Shown here in pieces: positions 12,701-25,800 of a stretch of DNA of 64,000 nucleotides. The notes beneath the pieces were generated by a model that was not told where the DNA came from, did not search any database, and saw nothing but the letters and a program-made list of their open reading frames with translations. Positions within the stretch are counted from its first letter, which is position 1; each line of letters begins with the position of its first letter. Source of the stretch: Pachyseris speciosa (Eukaryota; Cnidaria; Anthozoa; Scleractinia; Pachyseridae). A program made the translations under genes and the position numbers. The DNA is taken from the NCBI GenBank assembly GCA_016490735.1, contig JAEMWC010000012.1, positions 2,446,001 to 2,510,000 on the forward strand, given 5' to 3'.

Positions 12701-15700
12701 GAGCACATCTAGTAGAATCTTACTTCAAAGAATCAAGCATTTCTGATACAAATTGGCCGAGATATCTTTTTTCATCATATTTGATCAAAATTTGGTTGAG
12801 TTTATGACGTCATCGCTTGGCTGATTTGCATATTTAAAAACTTGAAAATCTCTGAAAAAAGAGAGATATTTGAAAATAGTAAACAGCATTCTTCTCGTAC
12901 AGACTACTTGTTTATATTTTAAAATGGCTTGGATAGGAAAGATGTGAATTTCGTCATAGTGCACTTTACGCACTGTGAAAAGGGGAGTGGTGTGGAATGA
13001 GAAAGATAAGCCTATGATAAGAAAGGTTGGCAGTTTGATTGTAAATCTAACTTCAGGAAATGAAACTATATAATCCTTACTGTTAACTGGCCAGCACCTC
13101 CCCCTGAAGGGCCAGGTTCTCCAATGGGACCTGGTTCCCCAGGCTCTCCCCTTAGACCAGGATTACCAGGTTGACCCTGCAATACAACAACAGTGACTTT
13201 TAACAAAATAACATGTGAAAAACATTGTTCATGGCACTTATTCAGTGGTTAAGGCCTTGATTGGCAAATTAGCATACCATATTAACTCAGAAGAGTGCCC
13301 CCCCCCCCCAACTCAAATAAGCGCTAGACTTAACCCATTGACATCCAAGACCCTGAGCCCAGACCACCCCTTGAAATCCAGACAAAATGGCCACTTGAGT
13401 GAACTCACACACCAGTGTTAAAATATTTCAAGATTTTAATGCTTTCCCTTTGTCCTTCTACTGTAAAAATCCACAGAAATACTATTTAGATAATAAAGAT
13501 TTACTAAATCAACTTTTATCTTACAGATGTGCAAGACGCTTTATTAGAAAAATATATGAAAATTGGCAAATCCATTCAGCATGGCATCCTTTGCAGAGTT
13601 ATGTACGGTGCCCATTAGCTTTCAGAGAAATATAAAATTAAACAACACACTTTTTACCCTCATTTAATCGGGATGTTACACAGAAAAGGCTATTATGAAA
13701 TCCTAGTTGAATTTGGAACGGGTCATCTCTCCAAGAAGAAGTAATTCTTTAGCCTTTGAGCACGATTCAATTTTGAATTTGCCCGCCATTGCTGACATCA
13801 CGATACGTCACAAGACGCAACTTCACAAACATTTACTTGCGAGTCAAGACCAACAAACTTAATATAATGCTTCAATTTCTGTTCCACAATGAATCAAGAA
13901 TACATTGGCAATGCAAATTCATTCTGTTGTTCTGATTATAAACAATAAATGAAAGTGAACAATGAAGTAAATCTGTTGTGTTCATCTGCGAACAATGGTC
14001 AACAAGTGAAGTGCTACGCACAAAGCATGCAATCATTTTCACACAAGATTTCATTGTAATAAAAATAGCAAGGATATATACAATAAAAGAAAAGTGCTGT
14101 CCTGTTATTTCTACAAAGTTTAGCTGTGCCATTCATCAAAGCAAGACCTTTCACCCCGCATTTGGCGACACAAAGGAACGCCACACTGTTCACATGCGTA
14201 TGATGTTTCGAAGGTGCGGCCTTGGCCTTCCTTGCGTTTTCTCTCAGCCTTCGCGCACATGGCACAAGCTCTTTTCCGGCCTTCTAATTTTCCCAGAAAG
14301 TGTCCTCGCAAATTTTCCTCTGTTGTAAAGGTGGAGACAGCACGCTTTCCAGAGTTTGAGGGTCGTTTGTAACCATTGTATCCGGCGATGAGAAGCTTGG
14401 CGAGTTCGCGACGAAAATCTAACTGGCGTCGCTTCTTTTTGCCAGCTAGTTTTTCCAGGATAAAACCATTCACCATGGACAAATTGAGGAAGAACCAGAA
14501 TAGGTATTTCCACCACTTTCGAGAAGTTGTTCCTGGTGGATAATAACTTCTGTATTGGTCATTGACATCGACCCCATTCATCCCAGAGTTGTACACAACA
14601 ACGACATCAGGTTTCTTCATCGATTCAGCAGGCACAACTCGCTTTCTCCGTCCCCGAACAACCTGCTGCACTGCGTGAATTTCGGGCTCAGGAGGCGTAT
14701 TTGTCGAAAGTAAAGAGACAACACGTTTATCCCTCCACATTGTTGTGACCAAATTGCCACTCTGACGGGTTCTTACTTCGCCTGCAACGAGTTTCATCCG
14801 CTTGAGGTCGGCAGGGAAGTCTCTCCTGTTTTGGCGCACGGTACCACAAGCATAAGTGTTTCGCGATTGCAAGTCTCGCATCAAATCCGCCGAAGTAAAG
14901 AAATTATCAAAGAAAAAATGTCGGTTGTTGTCTAAATAGGGCTCACCAAGAGTCCAAACAACATAATAGCCTAAGCCTTTTCGTCTAAACAAGTCACTGT
15001 TTGTACGGTTCTTGCCCAAGTAGACTTGGAAGCGAGGAACATAATACGTGTCGGCATCTGCAAGTAGCCAAACTTTGATGCCAAATTTATCTGGCTTCAT
15101 GGGCATATACTGCTTGAAAGACAGCCTACCGTTGAACTTCACAAGCCCTTCGTCAACACTGATGTTTTTGCCAGGTGTGTAAGCTTCAGAAAACTTCTGT
15201 TCTAGCAGAGTAACTAATGGGCGAACTTTGCAAAGCAGATCTGCTCGGTCCTCGGTATTTGGGTCGGCAAGATGGAAGTACTTGCCCAGAGTTGCAAAAC
15301 GCTGCTTGGGGATGGTTTTTTTGAAGCCCTCGACTCCAATAAATTGATCAGAATCCCAGTACATTGCCAGCTGTGGAAGTTCGTGGATTCCAATCAAAAT
15401 ATTGAGGCCGAGATACGCTGAAATTTCCGCTCGATTGGTTACGAACGTTGCGTCGCCCTTTGAACGCGCATAGGCAATGCTGTGCCGGACGATTTCATCA
15501 AGGAATTCGTCGTTGATGAAAAGATTGAAGAAATCTTTGGCCGTCGCATTGTCCCCAAGATCTCTGGATGGGCCATGGCGAACAGAGAACTCTTCTACAT
15601 TGATTCCACTCAATGTATTTGACCACTGAAGTGGATTTGGAGGTGCATTCTCTGAATCTGCGTTACTAGCAGTTTCTTCATCGCTGCTTTCGCCACTTTC

Positions 15701-18700
15701 TTCATCGCCACCATCAGCAAAAACCTCAACATCGGAATTACTTGTGCTTTCCTGAGGTTGTTGGTCGATGAGAGCGTCAATTTCTTCATCCACATCGCGA
15801 AGTGATTCTTGCTCTCGCCGTCTTTGACGATCCTGCCTCATTTGGCCAATTTCTTCAACTGTAAAACCGGCAAAGAAACCTTCTTCTTCATCGGATGAAG
15901 CTGGAAATTCATCAGATTGACCAGAAGCCATGTTCACAACTGAATTGTTGTTTTCAAAAATTTGTGAAAAATCGTAAATAGAACGTATTCTTGCGAGTTT
16001 GGTCTCAAATGAAAGATAATTTTATGCAGGTCACGTTTCACTGCGTTTCAATTCTCAGGGGAGTATGGTTTCTTAGCTACAGCCAATCAAAGTGTGCCTT
16101 GTCTGACAGGGCGCATGAGGGCGCATTGGAATTTCAGAGGGATTATATTTCCGGGCGCATGAGGGCGCAATGGATGTCAATGGGTTAAAGTGCCCCTAAC
16201 CTTAAAAATTTTTTTTCACCTAAATAAATCTACTTATCATTCTAAGTATTTCGGCGAAAGAATTATTGGATTTGGTTGAATCCTCGATTTTTTATGGACA
16301 GCCAAAGTCTCATTCAATTTGTTGCACGGCCGAGTAAAAGGGAGTCTGGGTCCAAGAGGTTGGTGACGTCATCCCGGGAACGATTGAAAAATAGCTTCTC
16401 AGTCAATCTCTGTTTTTTGCAAGTGTTTGCTGGGGTCATCGAAGCACATATTGGAGGGTAAAAGCCTGGGAGTAGTCAAAATTGTGTTGGAATCATGTCC
16501 TCCTCGTCCTCGGAGTCAGAGTCGGACTATGTGTAGGGTGAAGACCAAATTAACTTCATTTCTGAAGTGGAACTACAACGGAATCGGCGAGGAGCTCGAA
16601 GGAGCCTCATGGTTATGAAGACCAGGAATGGACAGCAAGATTTGCGGAAGATGACGAAAAAGATTAACTTCGTTTATAAGTGTTATCTACCGTACCTCGT
16701 GGTTCTGTGTACGCTGCTGCTGAGCAAAAGCTTTGATTTTATAACATTTCAATCTTGAACGACCGAGTACCCGTGCATCGGCAATGGGAATTGTGTAGCG
16801 GTTTGAAAACAATAATTGTTATTTTGTATAAACGGCGCACATCCAACTTTAGATCGGTATTTTAAACGAACATTAGCAATTAATTGTGGAAGTGCCTATT
16901 TATGGGAGAGTCTTTATTTATGGTATCTATTCAAAGAAGGCAAAGATAGATTTGACAAGAGAACGGAAAGTGAGCTCAGCCGACGCGAATTACGTCACTT
17001 GAAGATTAGCTGAACTTCTAGTTATCCTCAGGCAGTACTGTGAACGAAGTCAAGGCAAGGTAAAATAAAATAAATATAGCTTACTGCAATTAAAATTTGA
17101 GGCTACGTATCTGTCTAAACTGTTGGTTAGAAATAAGCGAACGCAACTTCGCGATGCGAGAATAATTTGCATATATCCGATGTAAACAAACTGACACAAA
17201 AGACGCGATTGGATATATTTTACTACATGTAGCTTCATTTGAACATGAAGTTCGAGTGGTACCATCGTCTAAATCAACTGAATTCGGTGATTTGTAAACA
17301 CTTCAAGTTTTCTTAGCAGTCTACAATGTGTTGATCAGTGACATGGGCTTCTGTCAGTGAATTAGCATGGCCTCTGAAATATATTTTGATTGTTGACGTT
17401 GGAAACCGGTTTTAATAGAGCGCTTGTGTCGAAGACTGTAGGACTCATGAAGCCGAAAAATTTAAAGGAAGTTAGATTGATGAGGTTTTCCTAAAGGTAC
17501 ATATCGAGGGACAATTATTTCAGCTGCCATTACATTCTGGACTACTTTGTGTCGCTGCGGTTAAATCCTTTGTGTATCCGATACGCAGCACACCAAATAT
17601 CATGATGCATTGGAAACATGGTACATGCACATGTTTGGGTTGTATCACTATACAATAAACAAGTTTTAAAGAGGAGATCTTTTCACTGAACGGACCCATT
17701 GGAATTTTCTGTTTTCACTGTATAAAAGGGCATAAAATGCTTGTGAGATCAGCCGATGAGAATATGTTTATTTCACGAACAGCTGGTCTGTTTTTGGCTC
17801 ATTCGTTTGCAAAACATCAAATTTTCTCTTAGGAGAGACATGTTACAGGTGACAATACTATGAATGTAAATTATCGGTTAAAATCATGTCTTATTTGCCC
17901 TCAGAGTTAGAATTATTGAGCTTCCTTCAAAGAACTTTGTAAGCGCAACAGAACTTCCGTTCCCGGGATGACGTCATGCAAGCGCTGAACCCAATCTCCC
18001 CATAACTCGGTCGTGAAACAAAATGGCGGCGCTTTTGGTCGTAATTTCGAGACTTTACCGGGGCACAGAAAAGCGAAGATTCAACCAAATCAAAAAAAAT
18101 TTTCTTGGTTGTGCTTCTAATTCAGAGACGAATCATTTAAAATGAAAAAAATTTTTGGGGTTAGGGGCACTTTAAGAGAAAAATATTGATAAGTGCCATC
18201 CTCCAATGAGTGCCACACCTTTCAACAGCAATGCAGTGCTTATTCTGAATTTCAAAATTTGGCATTTTTTGTTTTTCTTATTAATTTGGATCTCAGAGAA
18301 GTCTCAATATAGACCTTTAAAACTAGTTGTAATCGTAGATCAGGAATGTGCTCGAGTATCTGTTCTGCAATAATCTCATGTGATAATACTGAAATCAATT
18401 AGAGGCTTGTAATATAAGGTGATATGACAGGGTTGTGATCGGTTGTGTGCTTCCTTGTTGGCTGGTATCTAGCTATGATTACGTGGTATTTCCAATCTTG
18501 CAACAAGAAAAAATATTGAAGTGTCAACAAGGATTTGGTTCTTATTTGTAGCAAATACTAAAATCTTCAGACTCAGCCAGCATGTTCGATACAAGATGTG
18601 CTCAGCATCTTATGTCCCAAAAGTACTTACTGGTATGTTATCGTCACGTGCTGATACCACGGAGTCTGGAGTTCATTTCACTTGAAAATCAGTTTTTTTT

Positions 18701-19834
18701 AATATTTTCAGTCTGCAAAGTCTGTGTCAAACACCATACTTTACACGAGCCGTACTTTTATGCAGTTCAGGTTGACCGGCCTGCTGAGTCCAATGTTGAA
18801 CTTCACTAAATCACAATATTTTAAAGAAATTGCTGAAGAAATACTCACTAATGAGCGAAGAGAAATGGTTGATTCCTGCAGTTGATATACGCTTTATATC
18901 TTATTTTGGTTTGCTCGTGAAATTATAATTTCAACACGCTCTGACAAAATTTTCAATTTCACGGGTAAATTTCCTGTGGGAGTTACAATGTCACTTCTGA
19001 TTGGTTTATAAACAATGGGCTTGAATTGACGTTCGTCATGCCGTGCACATGTGCAATACCGTGATACTTTCCCTTTAAATCCAGGTACTCTTTACACAGT
19101 TAGCTCAGTTGGTGGAGTACAGAAAGATCATGGGTTCGAACCCCAGCCCAGACCATTCTGGCTGTGTGCTCAACATCTCCCTCAGTCCAGATGATTGCAT
19201 CACTGGGTAGCGACATTAACCCTTTCACCATAAGAGGCCTCCCTTTTGACAAGTAAAATTGTTTGGCGTTAGCCAGAGTAAAATATGTAAGGTTTTCCTT
19301 GGTGGTGAAAGGGTTAAGCCAATAACCTTCTCTCTTTTACTTCCACACATAAAACTTGAAGGGGGCGTAAAAGAACCCACACATTTATCAAAAAGAGGTG
19401 GGAGCATAGTTCTTGGTGCTGTGGTCTGGGCTGGTCATAGAAACCTCGGAAGAGGTCTTATGCGCCACTCTGTGGTGCGGAGAAGGACTCATGATGGCTC
19501 TTTAGAGGAGAAGTATAGTGTTCAAGGGTTGATCTGCCAGTTCAGAGATACATACATCATATCCTTGGGGTCCTTGGTCACCTACAGGACCCTGCTCTCC
19601 TTGGTCTCCCTAACAGATGAAAAAAAAATTGTTAGCATAAAAATCTGTCAATATAATCTGCATGACACCTCAAGTCCCAATGGTGACCAGCATTTAATTT
19701 CTCCTAGCCACATCACTGCTTCATCAAACATTGGGGTCATGAGAATAAAAGGAATGATCACTCAAGGTCAGTCACTTTGATCTGTTAACATTTTTTTCCA
19801 ACTACTAACATGGGAAAAATATATATATATATAT

Positions 19835-19871
<37 letters not shown>

Positions 19872-22800
19872 GAGGGAAGGGTGAGGAGAATATCCATCTT
19901 GATCGTAATCCTTAACAGTGAATAGCATGCATTTTCTCCTTGCATTATTACTTGATTAAGCAGATTAAGCATAAAATTCATGACAATAAACAAGATGGAA
20001 AGCCCTAATGATTGAACAGATTCTCCAAACTTATACCATAAGACACATCTGGAGTTCAGTGGGAAGAACAAAATGATCACCAAACATGGGCGCTCTACCC
20101 CGGTGTAAAAACCCGTGAAACTCACAAATGATGTAAAACAAAGAAACCAAAACATTCTAAACAATGGCGTACAGCAAAACAATACCTCATAAAACAAAGA
20201 AAACCTTGTCAGGTTTATACACTGAGGTAAACCCCAGATTCTCCCAACTTATACCATAAGACACATCTCGAGTTCAGTGAGGAGAAACAAAATGATCATC
20301 AAAGATGGAATGTCCTGATGACTGAAAAGATTCTCCCAACTTATACCATAAGACACATCTGGGGTTCAGTGAGGAGAAACAAAGTGATCATCAAAGATGG
20401 AATGTCCTGATGACTGAACAGATTCTATTTATTTAATCACTTCGCCAGAGACCTGGCAGGGACACTACAACAGCTTGCGCCAATTACTGTAGGCCCGTAA
20501 CTGCAAACCCTCCCCCATAACCACATTCTAGTAGAGGTAGACCACTACACCGGGGACTACGTCCCCTACTCTTTTCGAACAGTGCGTGGGTTCTTTAACG
20601 TCCCACAGAAACAATTATGAAGAGTTGTGAGACGGGGCCTACGGTTTATCGTCCTTATCCGAGAAGACTAGAAAGTCTAACCATTTGCAGATGTCATTAC
20701 AAAGGCAGCACTTTCTCCTCAATTATTTAAAGACCCTGAGTGTTGGTCCGGCCGGGGTTAGAACCCTCGACCTCCCGCACGGTAGTCCGGTGCTTTACCA
20801 CTGAGCTAACCGGTCGGCGGTTAAAAACTTATACCAAAAACTTATACCAAAAACTTATACCAAACTTATACCAAACTTATACCAAACTTATACCATAAGA
20901 CACATCTTGAGTTCAGTGGGGAGAAACAAAATGATGACCAAAGATGGAATGTCCTGATGATTGAACAGATTCTCCCAACTTAAACCATAAGACACATCTG
21001 GGGTTCAGTGAGGAGAAACAAAGTGATCATCAAAGATGGAATGTCCTGATGACTGAACAGATTCTCCAAACTTATACCATAAGACACATCTTGAGTTCAG
21101 TGGGGAGAAACAAAATGATGACCAAAGATGGAATGTCCTGATGATTGAACAGATTCTCCCAACTTATACCATTAGACACAGCTGGGGTTCAGTGAGGAGA
21201 AACAAAATGATCATCAAAGATGGAATGTCCTGATGATTGAACAGATTCTCCCAGTTTAAACCATAAGACACATCTGGGCTTCAGTGAGGAGAAACAAAAT
21301 GATCATCAAAGATGAACTGTCCTGATGATTGAACAGATTCTCCCAACCTATACCAATAAGACACATCTGGAGTTCAGTAAGGAGAAACAAAATGATGACC
21401 AAAGATGGAATACCCTGATGACTGAACAGATTCTCCCAACTTATACCATAAGACACATCTGAAGTGGAGATTTTTCATTCCTCCTTTTTTTTGGTTAGGA
21501 TAAAAAAGTGTCTAAAACCTAAGTCTCTTAAAAAGTCAGAGCTAATAAAGACAATGCATTAGATTTCAAATTTTCTTGTAAAACATGGATAAACATTTAA
21601 GTGTACATGTACAATAAAATTGATATCATCATCACCAATTTTCACTTTTACATTTCCTGGGCATGATGTTTTATGGTTGCCCTACTGTTTAACACAAAGG
21701 ATTTTCTGCTTCATTTTCTTTCTGACAATAGCTGCAACCATTACATGTCATCAAATCCAAAATGGCCATGCCTGGGAAATTTAAAAGCCAAAATAGGCAA
21801 TGATGACAACAATTTTTTTTGTACACTTAAATGTTACATCCACATTTCAAAACAAAATTTGGAATCTAGTAATTATTTCCAACAATTAAGCATGAATTTT
21901 TTTGTAAGAGTGGAGGTTCCCCTTGAGCTTTAAAAGCAGTTTGGTAATACTTACTGGATCTCCGTTTGGGCCTTTAGGACCTTGCTCTCCTTTCTGCAGA
22001 GTAGAAAACAAGCAAAGAAAATATCAGTGTAATCTGTTGAGTATTTGCAAGAAAGTAGAAGCCAGCTCTGTCACTACCTTTAAAATAGACAGCAAGATAC
22101 AAAAGGTAGCTGGGGATTCCAGCAGTTACGGTAGAGAAAATGCTGTCTTTCTATCGCAGTAGCCATGAAGCTAACTCTGTACAGCACTGACAAGCATTAG
22201 AGGCATGAGTGGTAACAGACTTCAAGTTGTAACAAACAAATAACAATTCCCTTTTCTTATGCCTGTGCTCATTGCAAGAGCTTTTTACTGGCAACAAGAA
22301 CTAGCAACAAAAGATAGATGTATAAGCACGTGAACTATGAAGGATTCACTTCCATGTGTTGCAATTGCGCTTTGTAAACCTAAGCTGTACTGTGCTCCAT
22401 GTTGTTTTGGTAACCAAAAACAATTATTAATCATAATTTGCAGAGAGGACCACTGCTGGAGATCTGAAATCTGGTGCTTTTTCTTTTGAGCAGCTCCATC
22501 CCCACCCCCTCCCCAATTATCTACAGATCCACCCACCTCACCCCCAAAAAAACCTCCCCACCAGCAATGATGGCAATGATGATCCAGTAAAAGAAAAAGA
22601 TTGTAGCAGATTGGGTGAAAAATGCATCAAAATGCAACCACACCATGGGCAAATTTTTCTCAGTTTTTGGAAAATTTGAAATGATATATAAAAAAAGACC
22701 CCAAGTTGCTTTTATCCAGGAGATTTGGTGACCTGTACAGGAAACTGGAATGGTTTCAAGACTGGGAGATTCATTCTGTATCTGGGAGCATTGGTATATG

Positions 22801-25800
22801 TGACTTTGGCCTTTTGTGCTTAAGTTTTCCAGCTAAGGTATCAGTTGGAACCTCTTTGTTCCATGGCAAGTCTGGAGCCCAGAAGCTAAAAAAAAGGTGT
22901 TGAGATTTTCCTTTGTTCGATTGCGTTAAAAAATTACAGAGCATTTTCACAAATTTGCTAGGAAAAAAATAGAGAGCTACTGCATGGAAATGGCGCTCAG
23001 TGAAGTGCATTTTTGAATTTTCAAATTCCCAAAGCATTTTTGTTGAAGATAAGGTAATTTAGCAACTGTCCAAATTTGAGTGAAGTCAAACAAATTGCCC
23101 TAAGTTGTAGCTCTTGAAATTATCCCCTTCAAGACAAAACTTGGCATGCAAAAACCAGACTTGAAAAATCTTCACTACACAAACAAACACTGCTCTGCTT
23201 TTTCCAAATAACTGGTTGCCATATTCAGGGAACAATTGAAGGGCTGAGAGCATAACCGACCTATGACAAATTTTAGGTTGTTTTTCAATGTTGGATTTTG
23301 GATTTGTCCGAATTTTTGCATGTGAACTGCAATTCAATTGAAAGAAGACGTAATGCAATTTGCAAACCACTCTTGCGGAAGGTTGCAAGTAAAAACACAT
23401 TTTTTTACATACCTTATATCTCAAAAATGAAAAAAATCTCTGAAAAAAATACCAGACAATGTTTTTCAATCAAAATGCAGTTCAAATGCAGAAATTTGGA
23501 CAAATCAGAGCAAAATAAAAAAACCACCTAAAATTCGACAAAGGTTGGTTATGCTCTCAGCCCTTCAATTATTGTTCTCCAACTGTGGTGACCCTGTTGT
23601 ATATAGCAGCAGCTTTACTCACCATGGGTGCATGCGTTGGAGCTGGCTCTGAGTAACATAAAGTAAAGCAGTTAGTGATAGTTTACAGTGGTTCAGCAAA
23701 TAGTCCAGTTTCGAGATCACAATGACCACTGAATAATAGCACTGAGAATTCATGCATTTGTACAGGGTTAGCCTCAACTTAAAGTAAAATATTCACAAAT
23801 ACCAGCGGGAAGGTGCCACAAATTTGAAAATTAAACAATAGACAGAGCTGTAAACAGGTCAGCTTCTCGTCGGAATTTGTAAATACCGTAGTTTTTCGGT
23901 TATAAGACGCACCCCCAACTCAGCAACTGAACTGTGTCAATTTTTTCTAACCGAAAATTTCCGTAGAACACTTGGTTATAAGACGCACCATAAACTGGGA
24001 AGGAACATCAGAAGGAAATACACGTGGAGCGACGACGAAGTTGTAATAAACAAGAGTGAAAAAGTCGTACATAAACAGAGTAAAAAAAGTAGAGGGAACA
24101 GATTGTATCAAGTTTATTTCCTTGTAACCTACTAAATAACTTTGTAAACTAAATAACTTTATAAACAATTAGCAAAACAAGTTGCATCTTGATTCAGTTT
24201 GAGCAAAATTGTGACTTGCACGGGCAAATAATACAAAAGCTGATTCACCTTGATTATACAAAAGCGTAAATTGTCACCCTCGCTTAATGATGAGTTGTTT
24301 GACTTGCCAGCAACGAATATGCTCAAGGTAACCGACTTCAAATGTCGGTGCACAAAAATGGATGGATGCACAAAGAATGTCTGTATATAATTTGTAAAGA
24401 AACATGGTTTATATTTCTCACCATGGGTGTGTTTGCGATGTTAGCGAGTTAAGTATCACATTACAGAGCATGTGCTTTTAAGCACGTCCCATATGCACAT
24501 ACAGCTTTGTTTTGAAAATGCTCGTGATGTTATCTCGCATTACAAGTTTTGAATCAAATTTTTCTTTTAACCTCATCTTGGGAACAAAAGCGTGGATTCG
24601 AAAAACCTCCATATCTATGAAAGTCAGTACTTAATCACAACGGAAAATGCAAATTTAAATAATAGTTTCAGGAAAATATTTGCCTATAAGGCGCACCCCA
24701 AGTTTAAGAATAATTTTCAGTCGAAATAATGGCTATGTTCAAAAAAACGGTGCGCCTTATAACCAAAAAACTACAGTATTTTACTTTAGGTTGAGGCTAA
24801 CCCTGTACAAATGCATTCATAGTACTTTTATTCAGCGGCATTGTGATCTTGAAACTGGACTTTTAAACATCAGTTCTTTAGTTACTACAAAAATTTTATG
24901 TTAAGTATTGTATTTGTTACCCTGAACTTACAGTTGTATGGCAGCTTGGACAGAGAATGTATAACCCATCGGCAGCCGCTTTCAATGAACTAAGCATAAG
25001 ACAATCTATTTTATCCAATATTGCTGTCAAAGTAAGAGATATCTCCAATTCATTTGAAATTTTACCAACCTACGAATGACAAAATAGTATACTTATAAAA
25101 TGTGTCAGCCTGGAAGGCCCATAAGAAGCTGTGTATGAATGAAGCCCAATTTGTAGAAAGACTACATTATAGTTTTGATTAGCTTTGCAGTATGACACAT
25201 TGCAAACACCATACCGGTAATCTTCTTCATGAAATTAAGCCTCATCAAGATTGGAGAGTAATTATTTTGTTTGCTTTGGTTGTTAGCCTGTTCTAGGCTC
25301 TCAGAAATTTAGGGCAAGCACGTGAGTTCAAGCAAAGAAAATTTAGCGGGGCTGGAGGAAGGGAAAGCAGAAAGTTAAGGGAGGAAAGTCTCACATTATT
25401 ATTATCTTCTTAGACTTTATCGCCGATGCTAAGCAGATTGAGTATTTTCGTGTGAGTGCGAAGCAGTGTAAAATTATACTCTTGACAAACCTGCTCAACA
25501 TATATAAATCTCCCAGAAAACAAAAATCTTGGATTCCTTCAAGCTAAGGCAAGCAGCAAAACCATGCTCACCACGATGATGATTGAAAAGAATGGCAACT
25601 GCAGTGCAGGTGTTGACGTTTCCTGTCAATGGTGTCAGGGTTGACCAATTGGAGGGTATACCAGGAGCTGGTCTACAAGACCTATTGCATTAAAGAAAGT
25701 CTTACAGGCTCTCCTTTCGCCCCCTACCCCCAATCCCTGCACAATTTTCTTCCCTTGTTCTTCACTTGTTGTTTTGTGTTTTCATCTTCACTCGCCCGAA

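Noticed and set aside
19990..21465. CRISPR-like array
   Set aside because: Repeats are directly contiguous without unique spacers and the DNA is clearly eukaryotic. It is a minisatellite.
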